From Flavobacteriales bacterium (GTDB taxonomy: Bacteria > Bacteroidota > Bacteroidia > Flavobacteriales_F > PHOS-HE28), in contig JAEUSU010000023.1 of assembly GCA_016788635.1 (NCBI GenBank), positions 1-64,000 of the forward strand: DNA of 64,000 nucleotides, read 5' to 3'. This document shows, in pieces, positions 17,101 through 23,962 of the stretch. How positions within the stretch are numbered: the stretch's first letter is position 1; each line of letters begins with the position of its first letter. Under the pieces are notes generated by a model. That model saw only the letters and a list, made by a program, of their open reading frames with translations, ran no database searches and had not been told where the DNA came from. A program made the position numbers and the translations under genes.

Positions 17101-17132
17101 CATTATCTGATCGTCTGATCATCTGATCATCA
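17101..17132 (+). repeat. GATC octamer array, right arm
   Basis: Tandem TCTGATCN units, inverted relative to 17011-17047. The 28 bases 17105-17132 are identical to 18319-18346. Both loci also share TTCGCACCACAG (17071-17082 and 18279-18290) 16-18 bases before a CATTATCTGATC, so the whole leader arrangement is duplicated. Confidence 0.8.
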
Positions 17133-17202
17133 CGGCAGGGACGATCGTCATCGGAGCCTCCAAGAAATAGGACCAGCACAACCTCCCACCGAGCTTCCTC
17201 AC

Positions 17203-18045
17203 ATGATCGCACGTGCCCTGTTGCTCCTTTCCTTTTCCTGCGCCTTTCTATGTGCATCGGCGCAATTCCTTGAAAAGGCAGAGTTCGAGGGGGGCGTTGA
17301 GCGCGCGGTCACCGATGGGCCGCGCAGGCAATGGAACCACCCGACCTACTGCCGGCTGGTGATCGACCTGAAGGTGAGCAGGGCTGGCAAGGTGCTCAGC
17401 GCCGCAGTGAACGTGCCCCTGAGCTCGTGTAGTGACACTGCACTCGTGAACAAGGCCAACGCCCTGGCCCGCACCTATGTGTTCACCCCGAACGCCCAGG
17501 CGCCGGAACCGCAGGCTGCGCGGTTCACCTGGGGCATTGGCGAGCGCCCGCAGGTTGAAGACCTGTTCGGGAACGATCCGGTACAGATGGCTCCTCCCCC
17601 CTCGATGCCTGAGGCTCGGGAGACCACAGTGGTGCGACAACATCATTCCGAACTCACTGACCCTGCAGGGGCGGAACGTTGGAGGACCATGACCGCACCT
17701 GAGGACTTGCCTACGGAAGATGCACCGATCTTTACACGGGTCGAGCAGATGCCCCAGTTCCCCGGAGGCGAGGAGGCCCTATTGCGCTACTTGAACAACA
17801 CGGTCCAGTACCCGGAAATGGAGGCCAAGGCAGGTATACAAGGCAAGGTGTACGTGCAGTTCACGGTCGGCAAGGAGGGTTCGATCAGTGACGTGAAGGT
17901 GATGCGCGGCGTGCAGAATGGCCCTGGTCTGGACCGGGAAGCCGTGCGGGCCATACAGGCGATGCCCAAGTGGTCGCCCGGTAAGATGAATGGACGTCCG
18001 GTGAGCGTACGCTACACATTACCGGTGATCTTCATGCTGCCCTAA
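17203..18045 (+). CDS. Secreted protein with two TonB_C-like domains (cluster)
   Basis: 280 residues. Signal peptide MIARALLLLSFSCAFLCASA, cleavage before Q-F-L. A degenerate TonB_C-like unit lies at 45-110 (CRLVIDLKVSRAGKVLSAAV, ARTYVFTPNAQAPEPQAARF). A linker of about 65 residues follows, then a canonical TonB_C: QMPQFPGGEEALLRYL, YPEMEAKAGIQGKVYVQF, GSISDVKVMRGVQNGPG, AMPKWSPGKMNGRPV, ending RYTLPVIFML. It is the fifth gene of the cluster and is separated from the fourth by the GATC hairpin array. Confidence 0.85.
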   Translation: MIARALLLLSFSCAFLCASAQFLEKAEFEGGVERAVTDGPRRQWNHPTYCRLVIDLKVSRAGKVLSAAVNVPLSSCSDTALVNKANALARTYVFTPNAQAPEPQAARFTWGIGERPQVEDLFGNDPVQMAPPPSMPEARETTVVRQHHSELTDPAGAERWRTMTAPEDLPTEDAPIFTRVEQMPQFPGGEEALLRYLNNTVQYPEMEAKAGIQGKVYVQFTVGKEGSISDVKVMRGVQNGPGLDREAVRAIQAMPKWSPGKMNGRPVSVRYTLPVIFMLP

Positions 18046-18123
18046 GGTGGTATCGAACGGCTTTACAGTCCCGATCACCTGCTAAACTCCTGCCTCCGCT
18101 CATTTCATCGTATGGCCGAGATC

Positions 18124-18237
18124 TGCATTTCGCGTGAAGGATAGCAGCGGAAAGCCCGCAAGCGAGGAGGAACGACGAGTGCGGACTTGCAGCGGATAGC
18201 CTGACCCGAGGCTTTGCGAGGGGCACGCCCCAATACA
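18124..18237 (-). repeat. Dispersed repeat, copy A (inverted relative to copy B)
   Basis: Read on the minus strand it begins TGTATTGGGGCGTGCCCC and runs through CGCAAAGCCTCGGG and ATCCGCTGC to CACGCGAAATGCA. It aligns over its full length, with small indels, to 19987-20093 on the plus strand. The GTGCCCCTCGC...CTATCCGCT pattern resembles an intergenic repeat I know from other Bacteroidota genomes. Confidence 0.75.
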
Positions 18238-18274
18238 CCGCATTCGCATTCCTCTGCGGTGAACCTCCCCTCCC

Positions 18275-18282
18275 TACTTTCG
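18275..18282 (+). promoter_or_regulatory. -7 promoter box TACTTTCG for the carboxyltransferase gene
   Basis: TACTTTCG resembles TAnnTTTG with one change. Transcription from here would place the GATC octamer array in a leader of about 55 bases ending at the ATG. Confidence 0.45.
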
Positions 18283-18310
18283 CACCACAGACATCACCGA
18301 TCAGGTCATT

Positions 18311-18345
18311 ATCTGATCATCTGATCGTCTGATCATCTGATCATC
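18311..18345 (+). repeat. GATC octamer array abutting a start codon
   Basis: Four consecutive ATCTGATC/GTCTGATC units end directly at the ATG (18346) of the carboxyltransferase gene. It is identical over 28 bases to the right arm at 17105-17132 and perfectly complementary over 23 bases to the left arm at 17018-17040. Confidence 0.8.
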
Positions 18346-19986
18346 ATGGCCGAGAAGATCGACATCGAAGCGAGCAAGAACGAGGACTTCAACAAGCTGA
18401 AGGTCTCCGACCTCCACAAGCGGTTGCACGTCATTCACCAAGGCGGCGGCGAGAAGCGCATCGAGAAGCTCAAGGCCGACGGCAAGATGACCGCCCGCGA
18501 GCGCATCGACGCCCTGCTCGACCCCAAGAGCCAACGCATCGAGATCGGCGCCTTCGCGGCCGATGGCATGTACAAGGAACATGGCGGTGCCCCCAGCGCC
18601 GGGGTCGTGGTCGTCATCGGCTACGTGAGCAAGCGCCAGTGCATCGTGGTGGCCAACGACGCCACCGTGAAGGCGGGCGCGTGGTTCCCCATGACGGGCA
18701 AGAAGAACCTGCGCGCGCAGGAGATCGCGATCGAGAACCGCCTGCCCATCATTTACCTGGTGGACAGCGCGGGCGTGTACCTGCCCATGCAGGACGAGAT
18801 CTTCCCCGACAAGGAGCACTTCGGGCGCATCTTCCGCAACAACGCCGTGATGAGCTCCATGGGCATCACGCAGATCGCCGCCGTGATGGGCAGCTGCGTG
18901 GCGGGTGGCGCCTACCTGCCCATCATGAGCGATGAGGCCCTCATCGTGGAGAAGACCGGCAGCATCTTCCTGGCCGGCAGCTACCTGGTGAAAGCCGCCA
19001 TCGGCGAGGACATCGACAACGAGACGCTCGGCGGCGCCACCACTCATAGCGAGATCAGCGGCGTCACCGACTACAAGTGCAAGGATGATGCGGATTGCCT
19101 GAAGAAGATCCGCGTCCTCATGGACAAGCTGGGCAAGCCGAAGGATGCCGGATTCTCTCGCGAGAAACCCGCGCCGCCCAAGGCCGATCCGAAGGAGATC
19201 TACGGCATCCTGCCCAGCGAGCGCGCCAAGCCCTACGACATGCGCGAGGTGATCGCGCGGCTGGTGGACGACAGCGACTACACCGAGTACAAGGAAGGCT
19301 ACGGCCAGAGCATCATCACCGCCTACGCCCGCATCGACGGTTGGGCCGTGGGCATCGTGGCCAACCAGCGCAAGGTGGTCAAGAGCAAGAAGGGCGAGAT
19401 GCAGTTCGGCGGCGTCATTTACAGCGACAGCGCCGACAAGGCCACGCGCTTCATTGCCAACTGCAACCAGAAGAACATCCCGCTGGTCTTCCTGCAGGAC
19501 GTCACCGGCTTCATGGTGGGCAGCCGCAGCGAGCACGGCGGCATCATCAAGGACGGCGCGAAACTGGTGAACGCCGTAAGCAACAGCGTGGTGCCCAAGT
19601 TCACCGTGATCGTGGGCAACAGCTACGGGGCCGGCAACTACGCCATGTGCGGCAAGGCCTACGACCCGCGCCTCATCGTGGGCTGGCCCAGTGCCCAGGT
19701 GGCCGTGATGGGTGGCGACCAGGCCAGCAAGGTGATGCTACAGATCGAAGTGGCCGCGCTGAAAGGCAAGGGCGAGACCATCACCCCCGAGAAGGAAGCC
19801 GAACTGCTCAACCGCATCCGCAGCAAGTACGAGGAGACCATCAGCCCCTATTACGCGGCCAGCCGCCTGTGGCTGGATGCGGTGATCGATCCGCTGGATA
19901 CACGGACGTGGATATCGTTGGGCATTGAGGCGGCGAGCCAGGCACCGGCGACGAGGGAATTCAATATGGGGGTGTTGCAGACGTGA
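18346..19986 (+). CDS. Acyl-CoA carboxylase carboxyltransferase (beta) subunit
   Basis: 546 residues, the carboxyltransferase that moves CO2 from biotin to an acyl-CoA. The N-terminal half has MTARERIDALLDP, GGAPSAGVVVVIGYVS, LPIIYLVDSAGVYLP and MGSCVAGGAYLPIMSDEA. The C-terminal half has FLQDVTGFMVG, GNSYGAGNYAMCG and VMGGDQASKVM. LPxxYLVDSxGxxLPxQ...FPDxxHFGRIF is most like 3-methylcrotonyl-CoA carboxylase beta (leucine catabolism), though propionyl-CoA or a branched substrate is possible. No biotin-carrier or carboxylase alpha gene is adjacent. Inverted dispersed repeats flank the gene, and a GATC array fills its leader. Confidence 0.9.
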   Translation: MAEKIDIEASKNEDFNKLKVSDLHKRLHVIHQGGGEKRIEKLKADGKMTARERIDALLDPKSQRIEIGAFAADGMYKEHGGAPSAGVVVVIGYVSKRQCIVVANDATVKAGAWFPMTGKKNLRAQEIAIENRLPIIYLVDSAGVYLPMQDEIFPDKEHFGRIFRNNAVMSSMGITQIAAVMGSCVAGGAYLPIMSDEALIVEKTGSIFLAGSYLVKAAIGEDIDNETLGGATTHSEISGVTDYKCKDDADCLKKIRVLMDKLGKPKDAGFSREKPAPPKADPKEIYGILPSERAKPYDMREVIARLVDDSDYTEYKEGYGQSIITAYARIDGWAVGIVANQRKVVKSKKGEMQFGGVIYSDSADKATRFIANCNQKNIPLVFLQDVTGFMVGSRSEHGGIIKDGAKLVNAVSNSVVPKFTVIVGNSYGAGNYAMCGKAYDPRLIVGWPSAQVAVMGGDQASKVMLQIEVAALKGKGETITPEKEAELLNRIRSKYEETISPYYAASRLWLDAVIDPLDTRTWISLGIEAASQAPATREFNMGVLQT

Positions 19987-20093
19987 TGTATTTGGGCGTG
20001 CCCCCTCGCAAAGCCTCGGGGTCCGGCCATCCGCTGTATTCCTCGCTCGTTCCTCGCTGCGGGGTGCCGCTACTGTCCGTCACGCGGAATGCG
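19987..20093 (+). repeat. Dispersed repeat, copy B
   Basis: Begins immediately after the TGA of the carboxyltransferase gene with TGTATTTGGGCGTGCCCCCT and ends CACGCGGAATGCG. It is an inverted counterpart of copy A (18124-18237). As RNA it is self-complementary in parts, so it may also act as the gene's 3' end structure. Confidence 0.75.
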
Positions 20094-20459
20094 CGATCAC
20101 CGATTGAACCGGTCCCCTTTCCAATTGGCGGGATTGTCAGGGTTGGGATGATAAAATTTCCACTCACCTACCCGCCCCATCGCCCCGTGGGTTCGTCACC
20201 CCTCTCGATATCGCCAACGTTCCAATTCGCCGGGTTGTTCCGGCCTAAACGCCGGGCCCGCTGCCGCTGGGTGTATATGGACAACAATGGACGCGGATGG
20301 ACGGCCATCCTCGTCCATGCGGGTCCTTTGGGTTTGGAGGTAGATCTGATGACGGCCCTCTGAGGGTGGACCAGCCTTGGACTGAAAATGCACGGCGCTG
20401 CTACACTTGGATACGCCGATCCTGAATGGCATGCATCTCCCACTGCTACACGCCGGATC
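20094..20459. other. Gene-free stretch with repeat-like sequence
   Basis: About 365 bases. Two related phrases, CCAATTGGCGGGATTGTCAG at 20121 and CCAATTCGCCGGGTTGTTC at 20222, suggest more dispersed-repeat material. Open frames here have no recognisable protein features. I see no RNA gene. Confidence 0.4.
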
Positions 20460-21047
20460 TCACGGGTTCGCCGCCAGCCACGCCTTGACCTGTTGCAGGT
20501 GCTGCTGCTTCACGGGTTCGCGTTCGGTGCGGCTGGTGGCGGTGAAGTACTGATGCGCGGACATGAACCGGACCTGTATCTCGTTCCATTCGCGCTCGTT
20601 CGTCACGATGCCGTAGTGCTTCAACTCCCAATACAGGGTGGTGCCGATGCGGAAGAAGTCCGAACGGCCGAGGTAGTCCAGGTCCGCATCGCAGAGGATC
20701 TTCCCCAGCAGGTCTGTGGGCTGCTGCGGGAGTTTGGTGACCATGATCAGCTCGCAGACCCGCTCGATCATCTCCGGGGTGTACCCGAACTGCGGCAAGG
20801 CCTCACGGGCCAGTTCACAGCCCGCCTCCTCATGGTCGCGGGCATCGGTGAGGAAACCTGCATCATGGTAGAGCGCGGCCGTGCGCAGCAGGTCCATTTC
20901 CAGGCCCTCGACCCCGTGGTGCATGCCCAGCTCCACAGCGGCGCGGTACACATCCAGCGTATGGCTGAAGTTGTGGTAGGTCCGCTCCTTGGGCAGGCCG
21001 TGGCGGAGCTTTGATAAGATGAAGACCTCGGCGGCGGGTTGATCCAC
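20460..21047 (-). CDS. HD-superfamily metal-dependent phosphohydrolase
   Basis: 195 residues. The HD metal site is visible as YHNFSHTLDVYRAA (first His), AALYHDAGF (the HD pair) and LCDADLDYLGR (final Asp). The helical pattern matches small predicted HD phosphohydrolases acting on nucleotides or phosphate esters in the cytoplasm. The substrate cannot be predicted. It precedes the two-component genes on the same strand but with no sign of shared function. Confidence 0.85.
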   Translation of the reverse strand: MDQPAAEVFILSKLRHGLPKERTYHNFSHTLDVYRAAVELGMHHGVEGLEMDLLRTAALYHDAGFLTDARDHEEAGCELAREALPQFGYTPEMIERVCELIMVTKLPQQPTDLLGKILCDADLDYLGRSDFFRIGTTLYWELKHYGIVTNEREWNEIQVRFMSAHQYFTATSRTEREPVKQQHLQQVKAWLAANP

Positions 21048-21083
21048 AGGTTCACATATTGTGTTCGGTGGGGATACCGGATC

Positions 21084-21854
21084 TCAGAGCCTGGCCAGGC
21101 TGTCCATCAACTCCTGCTTCTTGCGCCGCGAAACGGCCACGTTGGCCCCGTCGCTCATGATCACCTCGCCCCCTTCGCCACGGATGTACTTCTTCACGTG
21201 CCGGACATTGATGAGGTGCGAATGATGCACCCGGATGAAATCCTGGACACCCAGCATATCCTCGAATTCCTTCAAGGTGCGGGAGATCACCAGGCGCTTC
21301 CCGTCCTTTTGGTGCACCACGGTGTAGTTGCTGGCCGATTCGCAGTAGATGATGTCGTCGGTGTTGATCATCTCCAGGCCTTCAGCCACCGGCAGGGCGA
21401 TGCGTTTGTCGCTGCTCGCGGACAGCATGAGGTTCTTCATCAACACCATGAACTGGTCGGGGTGCTGAGGGCTCTGGATGGCCTGGTTCACCTTGTCCAT
21501 CGCTGCCCTGAGCTCGTCGAGGTCCACCGGCTTGAGCAGGAAATCGAGCGCACTGAAGCGGATCGCCTTCACGGCATAGCCTTCGTGTGCTGTGGTGAAG
21601 ATGACGTGGGGTCTTTCCGGGCCAATGGCCTCCAAAAGATCGAAACCGGTCTGTTGGCCAAGCTCCACATCGAGGAAAAGGACCGTGGGACGATGGCGGT
21701 CCAGGAGCTCCACGCCTTCCGTCACGTTCGTGGCCATGCCGAGCAGGGTGATCTCCGGGAACTGTCGCTGCAGCAGGCCCACCAGTGCATCGCGGCAATG
21801 CTGCTCATCATCCACGATCACTGCAGTGGTGTTCCGCGTCTGGCTCGGGAGCAT
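21084..21854 (-). CDS. LytTR-family response regulator
   Basis: 256 residues. Receiver domain 10-125 with the acidic pair DDE (15-17), phospho-acceptor Asp62 in LFLDVELG and FLLKPVD. C-terminal LytTR DNA-binding domain from about 150: VAEGLEMINTDDIIYCESAS, NYTVVHQ, KRLVISRTLKEFEDML, IRVHHSHLINVRHVKKYIRG. Downstream of the partner kinase at 21911-23725 on the same strand, so the pair should act together. Confidence 0.92.
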   Translation of the reverse strand: MLPSQTRNTTAVIVDDEQHCRDALVGLLQRQFPEITLLGMATNVTEGVELLDRHRPTVLFLDVELGQQTGFDLLEAIGPERPHVIFTTAHEGYAVKAIRFSALDFLLKPVDLDELRAAMDKVNQAIQSPQHPDQFMVLMKNLMLSASSDKRIALPVAEGLEMINTDDIIYCESASNYTVVHQKDGKRLVISRTLKEFEDMLGVQDFIRVHHSHLINVRHVKKYIRGEGGEVIMSDGANVAVSRRKKQELMDSLARL

Positions 21855-21910
21855 GGACCAAGATAGGTGCAGTACAGCACCTATGCGCCCCAGAGTTCTT
21901 TGGAGCTGGA

Positions 21911-23725
21911 TCAGGCACGGATCACCGGCATCTCCACCACCACCCGTGTGCCCTGCGGCAGGTCTTCGTACCGGAAGCCGGCACGCCCACCGAACTGTTG
22001 CTGGAACAGTTCGAGGCGGCTGCGCGTGATGGCCGTTCCCAACGAGGTCTTCTTCCCGGTGTTCACCTGCATGTCCCCTTCCGCGCCGGCAACGGGCTTC
22101 GCGGCACCACGGCCCACGCCATCATCCTCGATGCACCAGATCAACTGGTCGCCTTGTTGCTCCACCTTGACCGAGATATGCCCGAGCCCTTCCTTGGCGG
22201 CAATGCCATGCCAGATGGCGTTCTCCACCAGGGGTTGCAGCACAAGGGGTGGCACCATCACCTGCTCGGGATCGATGTCCTCGTCCACCTCGATGGTGAA
22301 ATCGAACTTGTTCTCCATGCGCTTTTGCTCCAGTTCCATGTAGCCGCGCAGCGTCTCCAGGTCGTCCTGCAGGGCCACCTCCCGGTGGCGGCTGTTCTCC
22401 AGCACCCCGCGCATCACCCGCGCGAACTTCGAGAGGTAGGAGCTGGCACCATCGGCGTCGTTGCGTTGCACGAAGGCGTTGATGGAGTTCAGGGCGTTGA
22501 AGATGAAGTGCGGGTTCATCTGCGAGCGCAACACCTGGGTCTGCAGTTCGGCGGCCTCCTTCTGAAAGCGTTCCAGCCGGTGCTTGCGATCGGTACGGAA
22601 CCAGATGCCACCACCTGCAAGAATGAGCAGTGCGCCTGCCATGAAGCTGTAGCGCACCACTTTCTGCCGGCGTATCTCCTGCGCGGCGATGGCATCCTTC
22701 TTTTCCTGCTCGGCGCGAAGCGTTGCCTCCTTCAGGTCAAACTCGAACTGGGCCTTCTGCCTGACCATCGCAGCCTTGTTCTCGTCGTTCATCACCCTAT
22801 CGTGGCTCTCCAGGTATTTCTCCAGCATTCCAAGAGCCTCTGCAGCGTTTCCGGCCTGCTTGTAAACCCGGTAGAGGATCGAATAGCAATTCATGATCCG
22901 TGTCCGGTCATCGAGCTCCTGTGCGATATCGAGCGCACGCTTACCGAACGCGATGGCCTTCTCGTTATCTCCCCGGTTTGAATACGCGCTCGCCAGCCCC
23001 TTCAATGCGGAAAGAACGGAGCGTTGCTCCCTCAGCTCCTGGCTCAGGGCCAGGGATCGCTCATAATAGGGTATCGCTTCGTCCATGCGGCCCTGAGGGT
23101 CGAGATTGTCGGCAAGGATCCTGACCGCGTAAAGGATCTCCCCCTTGTCGCCGATCTTCTCGGCCACTGCCAGGCCCCTGCGCGCCTGCTCGTCAGCCTC
23201 CTCATACTCGGCCATCTGGGTATGGGCCAGGGCCATCGAAGTGCGCAGATGTGCCTCCGCGCGATCACCCACCGAGCCCGACAACTCCAGCGCACGCCTG
23301 AAAACCTGCAACGCGTTGTACGGTTCGTTCATCTCGAAATAGCTTCCTCCGATGTTGCCAAGGACGACGATCTCGCGCTTGACATCGTGGTTGCTGCGGC
23401 ACAGTTCCAAGGCCTGCTGATAGATCTCCATGGCCGTGCTGTGATCGCCCTGCATGGCCTTCAGCCGCGCTTGTGTGTTCAACGCACCGACCATGAACCG
23501 ATGCAGCCCCCAATGCGCAGCCGTGTCATACATCATGCGGCTGAGCACGTATGCACTGTCAGGTGCGACCAACCGTGGGCCGTCCCAGATGAACCGGTTC
23601 AGCGCTGTCAGCCGCACCGAATCCGCAAGCGTCCGATCCTCCCAGGTCTGCCACAGGGTATCGAAACGGTCCTGTCCGTGGGCGATCGAACCCAGGGAGA
23701 GGAGAAAGAGGGCAACGCGCTTCAT
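21911..23725 (-). CDS. TPR-containing LytS-type sensor histidine kinase
   Basis: 604 residues from 23725 (MKRVALFLLSLGSIAHGQ). After the signal peptide come about seven TPR units in the periplasm (for example AMEIYQQALELCRSNHDVKR and LGNIGGSYFEMNEPYNALQV), one transmembrane helix (YSFMAGALLILAGGGIWF), then a His_kinase domain with phospho-acceptor QMNPHFIFNALNSI. The ATPase domain has PLVLQPLVENAIWHG and, at the end, DDGVGRGAAK. This TPR-helix-His_kinase layout is common in Bacteroidota and pairs with LytTR regulators such as the next gene. The signal sensed is unknown. Confidence 0.9.
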   Translation of the reverse strand: MKRVALFLLSLGSIAHGQDRFDTLWQTWEDRTLADSVRLTALNRFIWDGPRLVAPDSAYVLSRMMYDTAAHWGLHRFMVGALNTQARLKAMQGDHSTAMEIYQQALELCRSNHDVKREIVVLGNIGGSYFEMNEPYNALQVFRRALELSGSVGDRAEAHLRTSMALAHTQMAEYEEADEQARRGLAVAEKIGDKGEILYAVRILADNLDPQGRMDEAIPYYERSLALSQELREQRSVLSALKGLASAYSNRGDNEKAIAFGKRALDIAQELDDRTRIMNCYSILYRVYKQAGNAAEALGMLEKYLESHDRVMNDENKAAMVRQKAQFEFDLKEATLRAEQEKKDAIAAQEIRRQKVVRYSFMAGALLILAGGGIWFRTDRKHRLERFQKEAAELQTQVLRSQMNPHFIFNALNSINAFVQRNDADGASSYLSKFARVMRGVLENSRHREVALQDDLETLRGYMELEQKRMENKFDFTIEVDEDIDPEQVMVPPLVLQPLVENAIWHGIAAKEGLGHISVKVEQQGDQLIWCIEDDGVGRGAAKPVAGAEGDMQVNTGKKTSLGTAITRSRLELFQQQFGGRAGFRYEDLPQGTRVVVEMPVIRA

Positions 23726-23962
23726 CCGGTGATGGTTGTTTGTTCCGTGATCGCCTGGCCCCTGCTTTCCGGCAGTGTACACCCAGCAAGCGATACGAAC
23801 TTACGCCCCTGCCCTGCGCTTCCTCCTTCGCGACGCCCCTGTCGGTCCCGGGCCCTTCCCTGCCAGTTACAAAGACGCGACCGCCACTTGCTCATTGGTG
23901 CTGGTACCTGGCTGTCCGGCCGGTGAGCTTTGGTCGTGCGACCCAAAGCCCCAGCGATGCCC

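Noticed and set aside
17011..18345. Octamer arrays as a CRISPR
   Set aside because: Units are 8 bases with no unique spacers and no cas genes.
18301..19536. 411-residue antisense frame over the carboxyltransferase gene
   Set aside because: Shadow of a well-recognised gene; no signal, motif or promoter.
18124..20093. Insertion sequence or composite transposon
   Set aside because: No transposase, no terminal inverted repeats of an IS, and no target duplication visible; kept only as inverted dispersed repeats.
20094..20459. Small protein genes in the gene-free stretch
   Set aside because: Open frames on both strands overlap each other and read as translated repeat DNA without any conserved feature.
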